64,000 nucleotides of DNA, from NCBI GenBank assembly GCA_020061705.1, contig JAGUXT010000038.1:1-64000 (forward strand), read 5' to 3'. Positions 17,408 to 26,600 of the stretch are shown here, piece by piece. Position numbers and translations under genes: made by a program. Below the pieces are notes generated by a model. That model saw only the letters and a list, made by a program, of their open reading frames with translations, had not been told where the DNA came from and made no database searches. This DNA is from Halothiobacillus sp. GTDB taxonomy: Bacteria; Pseudomonadota; Gammaproteobacteria; Halothiobacillales; Halothiobacillaceae. How positions within the stretch are numbered: position 1 is the stretch's first letter; every line of letters starts with the position of its first letter.

Positions 17408-17686
17408 TTAGAAAGTAAAATTAGCATTGTCATATATTCCGACAATGCTTTTTTTATGGCTATAAGGCGCTTGGTCGTGGAATAGCTTGCCGTCACGGAT
17501 ACGGAAGCCCTTGAACTGCGGGTCTAAGTGCATCAGTTCACCCGAAAGGCAGACCAAGAGTTTTTGCATGACCAACGGTGCGCGGTTGTCGGATTCCCAA
17601 CGCCGGAAGGTGCGCACATCCACGCCACAGGCTGCGGCGGCAGCTTCGAGGCTCAGGCCTGCGGTCACATAACGCAGGTCACGCAA
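17408..17686 (-). CDS. Phage-type HTH protein, XafT (VC1465)/DUF3653-like
   Basis: A 92-residue small protein with a helix-turn-helix start (LRYVTAGLSLEAAAAACGVDVRTFRRWE) and a second segment with FKGFRIRDGKLFHDQ. This order matches phage DUF3653 proteins and, as I recall the family, the VC1465 Xer recombination activation factors of TLC-phi-like integrative elements exploiting Xer. The start is uncertain: 17686 is a TTG, and the open frame continues upstream without ATG to about 17780. It ends inside the isc terminator. The dif site lies about 100 bp upstream, which supports an Xer-related origin. Confidence 0.6.
   Translation of the reverse strand: MRDLRYVTAGLSLEAAAAACGVDVRTFRRWESDNRAPLVMQKLLVCLSGELMHLDPQFKGFRIRDGKLFHDQAPYSHKKSIVGIYDNANFTF
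17423..17456. terminator. Rho-independent terminator of iscRSU
   Basis: A perfect 9-bp stem AGCATTGTC / GACAATGCT with a 9-nt loop is followed by seven T residues on the plus strand. It ends the isc transcript just after iscU. On the minus strand the hairpin is followed by a T-rich stretch, so it may also stop the small phage-type gene that ends at 17408. Confidence 0.88.
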
Positions 17687-17789
17687 CGAGCCACGCGGCG
17701 GAGTGACAGATACTGCACCACACCATGCGCTAGTTCTAGGATTTTCTTCAATGCAATCAGTAGGTTGAGGTGTTTTTGCCTCATCAATA

Positions 17790-17817
17790 ACTGCGCATAA
17801 TGTATATTATGTTAAAT
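17790..17817 (+). other. dif: Chromosome dimer resolution site dif (XerCD site)
   Basis: From my memory of E. coli dif, 26 of 28 positions are identical; only the first two bases differ. The XerC arm ends TGCGCATAA, the central hexamer is TGTATA and the XerD arm is TTATGTTAAAT. This is where XerC/XerD recombine under FtsK control, marking the replication terminus. Only one copy was found, so no intact integrated element is bracketed here. The adjacent XafT-like gene suggests past capture of an Xer-exploiting element. Confidence 0.9.
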
Positions 17818-17833
17818 AGGACATTAAGTTAAA

Positions 17834-17855
17834 GAAGACAGTTTTATCTGTCTTC
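17834..17855 (-). terminator. Possible terminator of the lipoprotein pair
   Basis: An 8-bp perfect stem GAAGACAG / CTGTCTTC with a 6-nt loop lies 33 bp beyond the stop of the minus-strand lipoprotein gene at 17888. On the minus strand it is followed by TTTAAC, a weak T-tract. It separates these genes from dif. Confidence 0.45.
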
Positions 17856-17887
17856 CTCCTTCACACCATATCGACTAATGCATGCTT

Positions 17888-18121
17888 TTATTCACTGTTT
17901 TCGCGAGAACGCCCTACCTGGTTACCAATCAGCGCACCTGCAGCACCACCAACAACGGCACCAGTTACTGGGTTGCCTGATTGATTACCGATAATCGCGC
18001 CCGCACCCGCACCAATCGCACCACCTGTCACGGTCGAGCGTTGGCGTTGATCCATTTCGGCACAACCACTTATAGCGATGAGTCCTGTCGCAATCAAAAC
18101 AAGATATGACAACTTTTGCAT
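17888..18121 (-). CDS. Glycine-zipper lipoprotein (copy 2)
   Basis: A 77-residue predicted outer-membrane lipoprotein. The signal peptide ends in the lipobox AISGCAEM. The mature part is a glycine-zipper membrane segment (GAIGAGAGAIIGNQSGNPVTG, then GGAAGALIGNQVG), as in the OsmB/SlyB/YmgG-type families. The start is set at MQKLSYL (18121); the longer frame reads back through the gene upstream. It is a close paralogue of the adjacent upstream gene (shared IGNQxGNPVTGA). Such proteins are linked to envelope stress in other bacteria; the role here is unknown. Confidence 0.75.
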   Translation of the reverse strand: MQKLSYLVLIATGLIAISGCAEMDQRQRSTVTGGAIGAGAGAIIGNQSGNPVTGAVVGGAAGALIGNQVGRSRENSE

Positions 18122-18140
18122 TATTAACAACTCCGAATTA

Positions 18141-18377
18141 TCAATCTTCAGCGCCGTTGTGACGGTTGATAAGCAAGCCTGTACCAGCACCCACAGCTCC
18201 ACCAATAATCGCGCCAGTGACGGGATTGCCGAATTGGTTGCCGATTACCGCACCGCCAGCCGCACCAATGGCACCACCGCTAAGTGCAGATTGCTGACGT
18301 GCACTCATGTCGGCACATCCACCCAGAAAAACTAGTGCGCCGGTAAGAATGATGACAGTTTGAATTGATTTACGCAT
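18141..18377 (-). CDS. Glycine-zipper lipoprotein (copy 1)
   Basis: A 78-residue paralogue of the next gene downstream, 19 bp away, so the two form a tandem duplication in one transcript. The lipobox is FLGGCADM, and the mature region repeats GGAIGAAGGAVIGNQFG and GGAVGAGTGLLI, a glycine zipper expected to span or associate with the membrane. The duplicated region diverges mainly in the signal peptide and C-terminus. Precise function is unknown. Confidence 0.75.
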   Translation of the reverse strand: MRKSIQTVIILTGALVFLGGCADMSARQQSALSGGAIGAAGGAVIGNQFGNPVTGAIIGGAVGAGTGLLINRHNGAED

Positions 18378-18523
18378 GATTATGTCCTGCTAATTGAAGG
18401 GAAGCTTCCATTAAAAAACATTCAATGGACAGATAACAAGATACACCTTAAGCAAATTAAGTTCACTCGCTTGGTTGTCTAGCGCGAGTTTAAGGCTTGC
18501 TTGCTGACGGCATTGAAGCAGCT

Positions 18524-19000
18524 TCAATTCAGTGCTACCGACAATTGATTTACCTCGGTTTCCTTGAATTGCTGAATTGACTTCACCTTGCCTGACTCAA
18601 CGCCAATCACGGTTACGCTATCCACGGCGCGCGGCAGCATTTCTGTTTGCTCCTTTTCTGCTCCAATCGCAATGCGATACGCATAGTCACGCATTTTGGG
18701 TAACGCGACCATACTGGTGATAAAACCAGGCATGGCGCTGATGTCAGCGATGTAGACCATCTTGCGCTGACTCATATAATCCGCCGGTTGTTGCTTAAGA
18801 AGGCCATTGATCATTTCGGCTGCTGATTTATCCGCCGTAAACACAAGAAGACGCGTATCGGCAGGCAATGGAAAGGGCTTGTCATGTTGATCATTCAGCT
18901 GAAGTTTAGGCACTGCGTCGCCTACTTTGAGAGTTGGGACTTCTGCGAAAGCGAGCAAAGGAATAAGCAATACAGCGGTAAGGACTGAGCGCATTTTCAT
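18524..19000 (-). CDS. Secreted thioredoxin-fold-like protein without cysteines
   Basis: A 158-residue protein with a clear signal peptide (MKMRSVLTAVLLIPLLAFA). The mature part begins like AhpC/TSA or TlpA proteins (TLKVGDAVPKLQLNDQHDKPF) but contains no cysteine at all, so it cannot act as a thiol oxidoreductase. Related proteins in other proteobacteria are annotated as hypothetical. An ATG with a GGAGATG-type ribosome-binding site precedes it. Probably periplasmic; function unknown. Confidence 0.65.
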   Translation of the reverse strand: MKMRSVLTAVLLIPLLAFAEVPTLKVGDAVPKLQLNDQHDKPFPLPADTRLLVFTADKSAAEMINGLLKQQPADYMSQRKMVYIADISAMPGFITSMVALPKMRDYAYRIAIGAEKEQTEMLPRAVDSVTVIGVESGKVKSIQQFKETEVNQLSVALN

Positions 19001-19097
19001 CTCCTGATGAATTCAATCAACCAAAATAAAACAGAGCCAATTTATAGCCCTATTTTAAAAAATAATCACCACAGTAAAGCAGGGTTTTGTGCGGAAA

Positions 19098-20384
19098 TCA
19101 GGCTTGCATTCGTTTGAACACACGACGTGCTGCATCCACCGTAATATCAATGTCTGCACAGCCGTGCGCTCCCGAAACAAACCCCGCCTCATAGGCACTG
19201 GGTGCAAGGTACACGCCCTCTTCCAACATGCCGTGGAAAAAGGCTTTGAATCGCGCGATATCACAGCGCCCTACTCCCGCAAAATCCTTCACGGCATCAT
19301 TATCAGTAAAGAACAGCCCGAACATCCCACCCACGTTATTCGTGGCAAGACCGATACCTGCATCCTTGGCCGCATCACGCAAACCGTCGCACAGATTCTG
19401 CGTGCGCGCGCTCAAGGTTTCATAAAATCCCGGCTCCATCACCAGCGCCATGGTCGCCAGCCCTGCCGCCATGGCCACCGGGTTGCCAGAAAGCGTCCCT
19501 GCCTGATAAACCGGCCCAAGCGGCGCAATGTATTCCATAATTTCACGACGCCCACCAAACGCACCGACTGGCATACCACCGCCCACCACTTTGCCCAGCG
19601 TAGTCAAATCGGGCATCACGCCGTAATGCTCCTGCGCCCCGCCGAGTGCCACACGAAAGCCAGTCATCACCTCATCAAAAATCAGCACCGCGCCATACTT
19701 GGTACACACCGCGCGCAAACCTTCGAGGAAACCTGGCTCAGGCAAAATGCAATTCATGTTGCCCGCCACCGGTTCCACAATCACACACGCAATCTCACTG
19801 CCCTTCTCGGCAAAGACCTGTTCTACCTGCGCCAAATTGTTGTATTCCAATGTCAACGTCAGCGCGGCCAGCGCCTCAGGAACACCGGGCGAACTCGGTA
19901 CGCCCAACGTCAACATGCCCGACCCAGCTTTAACTAGCAGCGAATCGCTATGCCCGTGATAGCAGCCCTCAAACTTCACAATCGTCTCGCGTCCGGTATA
20001 TCCACGCGCCAGACGGATGGCGCTCATGGTGGCCTCGGTACCGGAACTGGTCATGCGTACCATCTCCAGCGACGGCACAATTTCGCACAGCAGGTCTGCC
20101 ATCTGCGTTTCAGCTGCTGTCGGCGCACCAAATGACAAGCCACGCTCAGCCACATTTTTTACGGCATCAATCACCGTCGGATGTGCATGACCGGCAATCA
20201 TCGGTCCCCAGGAGCCGACAAAATCCACATAACGCTTATCGTCAACATCAAACACATAGGCACCTTGCGCACGCTCAAAAAATACCGGATCACCACCGAC
20301 ACCTCGAAATGCGCGCACCGGCGAATTCACGCCACCAGGGATGTGTTTTTGAGCTTGAACAAAAAGGTCGTGTGAACGGGACAT
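19098..20384 (-). CDS. hemL: Glutamate-1-semialdehyde 2,1-aminomutase
   Basis: A 428-residue PLP enzyme that converts glutamate-1-semialdehyde to 5-aminolevulinate in the C5 haem pathway. The PLP lysine lies in [18 protein letters not shown]. Other family motifs are [13 protein letters not shown] at the start and [17 protein letters not shown]. The start at 20384 (MSRSHDLF) follows GGAG by 8 nt; a GTG three codons upstream is less likely. Length matches E. coli HemL (426). It is followed downstream by the low-GC defence-type gene only on its 5' side. Confidence 0.97.
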   Translation of the reverse strand: MSRSHDLFVQAQKHIPGGVNSPVRAFRGVGGDPVFFERAQGAYVFDVDDKRYVDFVGSWGPMIAGHAHPTVIDAVKNVAERGLSFGAPTAAETQMADLLCEIVPSLEMVRMTSSGTEATMSAIRLARGYTGRETIVKFEGCYHGHSDSLLVKAGSGMLTLGVPSSPGVPEALAALTLTLEYNNLAQVEQVFAEKGSEIACVIVEPVAGNMNCILPEPGFLEGLRAVCTKYGAVLIFDEVMTGFRVALGGAQEHYGVMPDLTTLGKVVGGGMPVGAFGGRREIMEYIAPLGPVYQAGTLSGNPVAMAAGLATMALVMEPGFYETLSARTQNLCDGLRDAAKDAGIGLATNNVGGMFGLFFTDNDAVKDFAGVGRCDIARFKAFFHGMLEEGVYLAPSAYEAGFVSGAHGCADIDITVDAARRVFKRMQA

Positions 20385-20438
20385 AGGGTACACTCCAAAT
20401 AACTAACTATTAAAACTAAAACATTAAGATCACTTTCT

Positions 20439-21271
20439 TCAGAGATCCTTGAAATAAAATGAATCCGTGAATTCATCTAATTCATTTGCGGATAAGTGAT
20501 CTAGAAAGTTGTACTCACACAGTAATGGAAGCATTTTATCCGACCCAAGTTCACTAATGGCATAATAAAATATGATTATTAGCTCTTGATTCGACATCTG
20601 GGCAAACAGGATGTCAGTATATGTTTTTTTATTTTCAATTTGGCTTTCATGAATAAACCTGATTACATTAAATAAAAACCTATAGTAACGACCAATGTAG
20701 TTTTCATTTTTTTTGTGAAATTTGATGTAAGAATTTTTAATATAAATAATTCGCGAACCCGTATTTTGGCGGTTAATTTCAGAGCAAAGCTCACTTGATA
20801 ACTTATCAATAACCGATCTTCCGCTAAACTCAACTTGAGTTGCATTCGGCCACCTACCAGAATTACTTCTATCTATTAAGGTTTCGGTTTTTTTAATTGA
20901 GGATACAACCTCATTAAATGACTTAAGTAGCTCAAAGTAGGTTCCCTCAAACGCTTGTTTTTTTATGTATTCATTCTGGGTTTTTAAGGAGTTATTTGTT
21001 TTATCTAGCTCCTCTTTCGAGTGCTCAAGGATACGCTGATTTTGACCCAAAGCGGTCATGAGGGCGACAACAGACAGAAGCCCAAAGACAGGATTTAACA
21101 TGCCGCCAAAAAAATCGCCTGTTTGACCCCATGTTCCAATATCATTTGATATGCCATCATTATATATAAGGCAATCGCCACGCCAATTGCTAAACCAGCG
21201 AAGGTAAGAATACTATTAATTCTGTGTTCAATTGTTTTCCCATCCTTGGATGAGTCTTTTTTATTTACCAT
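20439..21271 (-). pseudogene. putAbiC-like phage abortive infection gene, frameshifted
   Basis: The 3' part (220 codons) matches putative phage abortive infection proteins (PF16872-type), for example YRFLFNVIRFIHES and MSNQELIIIFYYAISELG. The first membrane helix lies in another frame: ATG at 21271 has an AAGGTGG ribosome-binding site and encodes MVNKKDSSKDG followed by FAGLAIGVAIALY. Between them is a TATATATA tract (21161-21168). Removing one TA unit joins the frames into IALYNDGISNDIGTWGQ and the family motif GDFFGGMLNPVFG. As given, the upstream frame stops after about 50 codons. The gene is visibly AT-rich compared with hemL and thiE, suggesting transfer. Inactive or phase-variable. Confidence 0.72.
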
Positions 21272-21291
21272 AAATCCACCTTGAAATATTT

Positions 21292-21927
21292 TTAAATAAA
21301 TATATTTAAACCTCTGGCCGCGAACTCAATATCATCGGCAGCGAATACGGAAGAAATAACAGCAAGCATATCTGCACCCGCATCGATCAAGGCTTGTGCA
21401 TTTTCAGTGGTAATGCCACCGATAGCACAGCTTGGAATGGTCAATTTTTCTTTCGCGTTGCGCAAGAACTCAAGGCTGGCGGGTACAGCATCCGGTTTGA
21501 TCTGTGAAGGAAAAAAAGCGCCAAATGCCACATAATCCGCACCCTGTTTTTCCGCCTCAAGGGCAAGATCAAGGCGGTTGTAGCAGGACACGCCAATGAT
21601 TGCACCCTGCCCCAAACGTTCCCGCGCATGGTTCAAGGCTGCATCATCCTTGCCGATATGTACGCCATCCGCACCCACCTGAGCTGCGAGTTCAACATCG
21701 TCATTGATGATGCTTAACGCGCCATGTTCACGGCACAGGTAGACCAGATCCGTGGCGAGCTTGAGCCGCAAGGCGGGTGAGTCGCGTTTGTCGCGGTACT
21801 GTACGATGCGCGCTCCACCGCGCAGGGCAGCGGCGACCTTGGCGCTAAATTGATGGTCGGGAATCAGTGCGCTGTCGGTGATGGCATACAGCCCCTTGAG
21901 CACACGTACTTTGTCTACCGATTTCAC
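21292..21927 (-). CDS. thiE: Thiamine-phosphate synthase
   Basis: A 211-residue TIM-barrel enzyme joining HMP-PP and thiazole phosphate to make thiamine phosphate. Motifs include GLYAITDS, IVQYRDKRDS, INDDVELAAQVGADGVHIG and AIGGITTENA. The GTG start at 21927 overlaps the mgtC stop (GTGA), typical of coupled genes; a longer frame starting at 21966 lies inside mgtC and was rejected. It is the last gene of the PhK-like, glk, mgtC, thiE run. Confidence 0.93.
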   Translation of the reverse strand: MKSVDKVRVLKGLYAITDSALIPDHQFSAKVAAALRGGARIVQYRDKRDSPALRLKLATDLVYLCREHGALSIINDDVELAAQVGADGVHIGKDDAALNHARERLGQGAIIGVSCYNRLDLALEAEKQGADYVAFGAFFPSQIKPDAVPASLEFLRNAKEKLTIPSCAIGGITTENAQALIDAGADMLAVISSVFAADDIEFAARGLNIFI

Positions 21928-22649
21928 GCGGCTTGGCCTGTCTGCCAGCGCGCCTCGACCACCCATTCGTGCGTGTTCATCAGTTCGACAATCTTGTCGA
22001 GCGCATCCTCGTCGGCGGGTTTGGAGGCAAACTGGGCAAAAATACGAACATTGCCATCGTCGATAGGGCTCACCTGGAGTCGCTTAGGCGTGCATTCGTA
22101 GCCGTTTAATGCACCCTGAAGAAATTTCAGCACCTTGTTGTACTGTTTCGCCGAGGTTGTAAGTTCGACGTAAACCGCTTCGCTCGGTGTGCTTTCTTCA
22201 AGACGAAGTTGCATGGATTTTGCCTGGTATCGCAACAAGGTATTCGCCAGCAGAATGAAGGTTGCGCCCAGCATGGCCTCAAACACCAGATCGGCGCCCG
22301 CCGCTGCGCCGACTGCAGCCGAAGACCACAGCGTTGCCGCCGTATTCAGACCGCGCACATTGCCACCCTCGCGCATGATGACCCCGGCGCCAAGAAAACC
22401 CACGCCGGAGACCACATAGGCGATCACATGCACCGTGCCGTAATTGCCACCATGCAGGCCATGGTAGCGGTTGGCAATATCAACGAAAATCGCCGCGCCG
22501 ACGGCGACGAGCACATTGGTGCGCAAGCCCGCGCTGCTGCGATTAAGGTGGCGTTCATAGCCGATCAAGCCGCCCAGAATAAACGCGACCGTGAGGCTGA
22601 TCAGTGTGTCGAGCAGCGACGCGGCGTCGAAAATGTGCATGAACTCCAT
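21924..22649 (-). CDS. MgtC/SapB family inner-membrane protein
   Basis: A 241-residue protein with about five N-terminal helices (residues 10-145) carrying MgtC signatures GGLIGYERHL and GVGFLGAGVIMREGGNVRGLNTAATLW, followed by a cytoplasmic ACT-like C-terminal domain of about 80 residues. MgtC proteins affect Mg2+ starvation survival and can inhibit the F-type ATPase in pathogens; the role in free-living bacteria is less clear. It lies 12 bp after glk and overlaps thiE. Confidence 0.88.
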   Translation of the reverse strand: MEFMHIFDAASLLDTLISLTVAFILGGLIGYERHLNRSSAGLRTNVLVAVGAAIFVDIANRYHGLHGGNYGTVHVIAYVVSGVGFLGAGVIMREGGNVRGLNTAATLWSSAAVGAAAGADLVFEAMLGATFILLANTLLRYQAKSMQLRLEESTPSEAVYVELTTSAKQYNKVLKFLQGALNGYECTPKRLQVSPIDDGNVRIFAQFASKPADEDALDKIVELMNTHEWVVEARWQTGQAA

Positions 22650-22661
22650 AACCCGCTCCCG

Positions 22662-23642
22662 TCAGGCTAGTGATCGAGCGGTATGCGCCGCGCCAATCAA
22701 GGGTGCGCGCGGCTCCAATACAACTTCGACTGGAATGGTTTCCAATAAACCACGGAAGCGACCCTTGCTTAGGAAGCCATCCATAAACGCACCACGCTGC
22801 AGGAAATGCAGGATTTTCGGGGCGATACCGCCGCCCACCAGTACACCGCCAACTGCCAGCGACTTGAGTGCCAGATTCGCAGCTTCCGAGCCATAAATAT
22901 GCGAGAACAATTCCAGTGCATGCACGCAGGTCGCATCTGATGCGGCTATGGCGCGTGCCGCAATTTCAGCGCTTGGGTCATCCGCCAATTCAATCGCTTG
23001 TAGTACGCTTGCATCCATGACGCCGCGTCCGCTATCGCGCAAGAAGCGCCAGATATTAAACAGGCCAGGGCCGGACAACACGCGCTCGACACTCACATGC
23101 CCGCCGAGTTGATTGCGCATGTAGTTCAGTAGCGCATCCTCATCGGCGCTGGTGGGCGCGAAGCTGCAGTGGCCGCCTTCGGTGGGTTGGGCGTGGTAGC
23201 GCGCGCCGTCCCAGAACAACAGGGCCTCGCCCAGGCCGGTTCCGGCAGCAATTACCGCCTTCATGCCATCCTTGCCATAACGTGCGTTGGAGAGAGGCAC
23301 GCGCTGCTCAGCGGGTAAGTGCAACATGCCCAAGGCGGCAGCCTCAAGATCATTCAGCAAGCGCACAGCGCAATCGAAGCGTGCTTCAAGTTCACACTCA
23401 TCCAGTACCCATTGCAGATTTGTCGTCATGCAGCGTCTATCAACCACTGGGCCTGCTACACCGAACGATGCCCCATGCAGGGCAGGAGGATGTGCGCCTA
23501 AAAAGATGTCAACAATGTCTTTGAACTGTGCATGCTCGCGGCTTGGAAATGAAGCTTCATGCTCGCACACCAACTCACCCTCATGCAGACTGTAGAGTGC
23601 TAAAACGGTTTTGGTACCACCAATATCGCCTGCCAGAAACAT
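22662..23642 (-). CDS. glk: Glucokinase
   Basis: A 326-residue ROK-independent, Glk-type hexokinase that phosphorylates glucose with ATP. The N-terminal phosphate motif is GDIGGTKTVLALYS; other motifs are SFGVAGPVVDRRC and VIAAGTGLGEALL, and GGVLVGGGIAPKIL near the C-terminus. A GAGGAGT ribosome-binding site precedes ATG. It starts 5 bp after the phosphorylase-kinase-like gene, so the two are surely co-transcribed, pointing to glycogen or glucan metabolism. Confidence 0.94.
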   Translation of the reverse strand: MFLAGDIGGTKTVLALYSLHEGELVCEHEASFPSREHAQFKDIVDIFLGAHPPALHGASFGVAGPVVDRRCMTTNLQWVLDECELEARFDCAVRLLNDLEAAALGMLHLPAEQRVPLSNARYGKDGMKAVIAAGTGLGEALLFWDGARYHAQPTEGGHCSFAPTSADEDALLNYMRNQLGGHVSVERVLSGPGLFNIWRFLRDSGRGVMDASVLQAIELADDPSAEIAARAIAASDATCVHALELFSHIYGSEAANLALKSLAVGGVLVGGGIAPKILHFLQRGAFMDGFLSKGRFRGLLETIPVEVVLEPRAPLIGAAHTARSLA

Positions 23643-23647
23643 GCTGT

Positions 23648-26600
23648 TTACTCCTCGATAAGTACAAGATGCGCGGAGGAACCTTCGGCCACCAGAAACT
23701 CGAGTGCGTGTGTAATAAACACGGCAACATCATGAGGGGGGCGGCGATAGAAGGCTTCCCAGGCCAAGTCACGGACTTCACCGTATCGAGCGGCATCGCT
23801 TGGTTGAGCGTCCAGCCATGCCAGGCGGACGGCGTGTCCAATCAATACATCCATGACCAGGTCATCTTCAAAGCGCAGATTCGGATTAACCTGCAATACG
23901 GCCACCAAGGCGCCAATCCCTTCAATCACGAGCTGACGGTACTCTGTCGCCAGAATTTTGTTCAGCAAATGATCGACCCGCAGGGCGAAATTCTTTTCCC
24001 ATGCCGTATTTTCAGAAAGCAATTGCGCGCTATCCAGTCGATTTTTGCGGTTGTACTTGTCGCCAATAACCAAGGCACGGCAATGACGCAAAACATCCCA
24101 GACCTGCGGATAAAAACGCTCAGGCAAACGACCAATCGCGCCCTTACCCTGGCGCCATCCCAACCAGTCATCAATCACATTCGCGGTGCTTGAGGCATCC
24201 ATATCCTGATTGAATTGCACGGCCACAATGTTACTTGGCGTGCTGGCAATATGGAGCGATTCAATACGGCCCAAGCTGCGCTCTTCATCACCAAAATGTT
24301 CCAGCAAGGCATGTAAGCGCGCAAATAAACGATGCGGTGGCTTTTCCAGCAACACATCAAAGGCAGCATCAACAGTTAAATTTCTTTCTGCTGCCAAACC
24401 CGCAATCAATAATTGCAATAAATGACCAATACGCAGGGTCAAAATATCCCGAATCAGGTCATATTCATTCTTGGCAATATGCCCAAGATAGATAATAAGT
24501 TCCTGGGTAAGAATGCGTTCACGCTCATCTTGCCCGCAAAAGTCACGAATCATGGCCAGGGTTTCCAGATTACCCAGCGGCGCATGAATAATTGCTCTGC
24601 GACTATAGGCTCGCCCGACTGCAAGTTGTTTCTGGCGAACCAGAATATCCATCACCGCGACTTCAAGTTGGGTGTCCACCTTACCGAGCAAATCAGCTGC
24701 ACGACGCAACACGCTCCAAAGCTGCATTCGTCCTGCCCGATCAAAAACGTCCTGGGTCAAATCACGCAGGATCAACGTCTGTCGTGTTACGGGATGCAGG
24801 AACGGCGTTGGTACATCACCGCCATGTCTCGCGCACAGAGCCACGAGATACTCAATGTGTGTGTAGGGATTGCTGCTGGAGGCAAGCGCGGCAAATAAGG
24901 CTTCGGACGAATCATCCAGATTGAGTGCGCTAAATTCGGCATAGCTCAGAGGTTGGGGAGCACTTTGGCTTTCGGGCAAGAAAGAACGCTGAATCACCGT
25001 GCGTGGCAAACAATCATCTTCGAGACTAAAACTATCGGCGGTGTAGACATGTTCGGCGGCGCAGTTTTGCATCAGCTGACACACGCGCCCGGTACGCACC
25101 GGATAACCATCGCACTCCCCGTCACTCAATTCACGCAAGAGGTTGAACAAGTGCTCGCTATCTGCGGCGTTCAACATATCGCAGGTAATCCAGAGTGTGA
25201 CCAGTGGCATGCCCGGCTCACGCCAATAGCGGTGCACAAAACCAAGCTCGGAGCGCAGTCTACGAGTGAGATAGACATTATCCAGATTCAGATAAAAATC
25301 ATCACGATCAAGCAGTTGCGGCACAAAAGTTACGCGCTGCCCGGCGAGTGAATACACACGCGAAGTCGTAAGAATACGCATACGCCGTGCGGGGCGCCCG
25401 GTCATACCAAGCTTGAAACTACGCCCCAACACGCTGAATAATTCAATCAGCTTGCGCGAGTGCGCCACCCGCACCGGGCTGACTTGTTGCAACACTTCGG
25501 CACGAATTCCGACACGCTCCAGGCGCTCTTGCACATGCAGGCTTTCCGCAATCACCGCGACCTGCACCGGACGATGGTAGCGCTTGCCCAAACGCAGGCG
25601 CCGTCCCAACGGGTCGATGTCGGCGGGATGCAGCAGGTTTTCCTGAATCAGCTTGCCGAGGATAAACAGGCTTTGCGCCCAGACCAACGGCAGGTTTTCA
25701 TTCGGCACGCGCATCTGGCTGCCCGGCTGTGCGCGTTCGGCTTCAATCTTTTCAGCGGGGACAAAATACAGTTCAGGCAATAAACTCATGCCATCCTGTT
25801 CGATCGTCAGGCGGTTTAGAGTTTCGCGATAGAAATTGGCCTCCAGGGTTTTGCCAAGGAACAGGTTGTTCAGCAAAAGATAGGTAAAAAACAGCGGCCA
25901 CTCGGATTCTATATGCTCAAACTGCTTGAGTTCGTGTGACTCATAGTGCAAGCGAGTTGCATCCTCCAAAACTGTCTGATGACCATCGAGTAGAAAGCGT
26001 TTACAGCCGAATGCGCCTTGCAGTTTGTTCACCACCTCGCGCTGGGTTTGCTCAATACTCGCCATATTGCGCACGGCAAACGCAGGGAAACCGATGACTG
26101 AAAGCAGGGCGGCATCAACTTCTTTCGAGTTGGATTCACGTGGCAACAAGGTTTTAAGCGTAATTTCGGTGCGCGCAATTTCATCCGGCAAAACATGTAC
26201 AGTGGATTTTTCATCACCCTCGCCACCATACAGGTCGAAACCATTCATGGCCTCCAGCGCAGCCAATGCCATGCCGATGGAGCTGGAATTCAGTTCGCGG
26301 ATACCGTGATTGGTTTTGTGGCCGCGCTCCCAGATGCCAAAATCAGGTGTCGAATAGGCACGCCCAATGTAGTACACAAGGTTTTGTACAAAATCGACTT
26401 CATCCTGATTAAAAATAATGCGCAGACCGGAGGCGGTCATTTGCGCCAGCATCAACAGATAGAGCGAGGTGGCATCGAGCTGCAAATGTCCCCAGGCATC
26501 ATCACCTACCACCTCACTGCCGGTTTTGGTGTCGTATTTGGCGTGTAAAGCATCAAGTGGATTTTGAGTCTTCTTAAAGGTTTCAACCTTGTGTGACTGA

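Noticed and set aside
19089-19937. 282-codon plus-strand frame opposite hemL
   Set aside because: Fully antisense to hemL and His/Arg-rich without recognisable motifs.
20439-21101. Intact 220-residue protein starting at 21101
   Set aside because: The ATG at 21101 is inside the conserved GDFFGGMLNP motif and has no ribosome-binding site; the upstream ATG at 21271 does, so the gene is better described as frameshifted.
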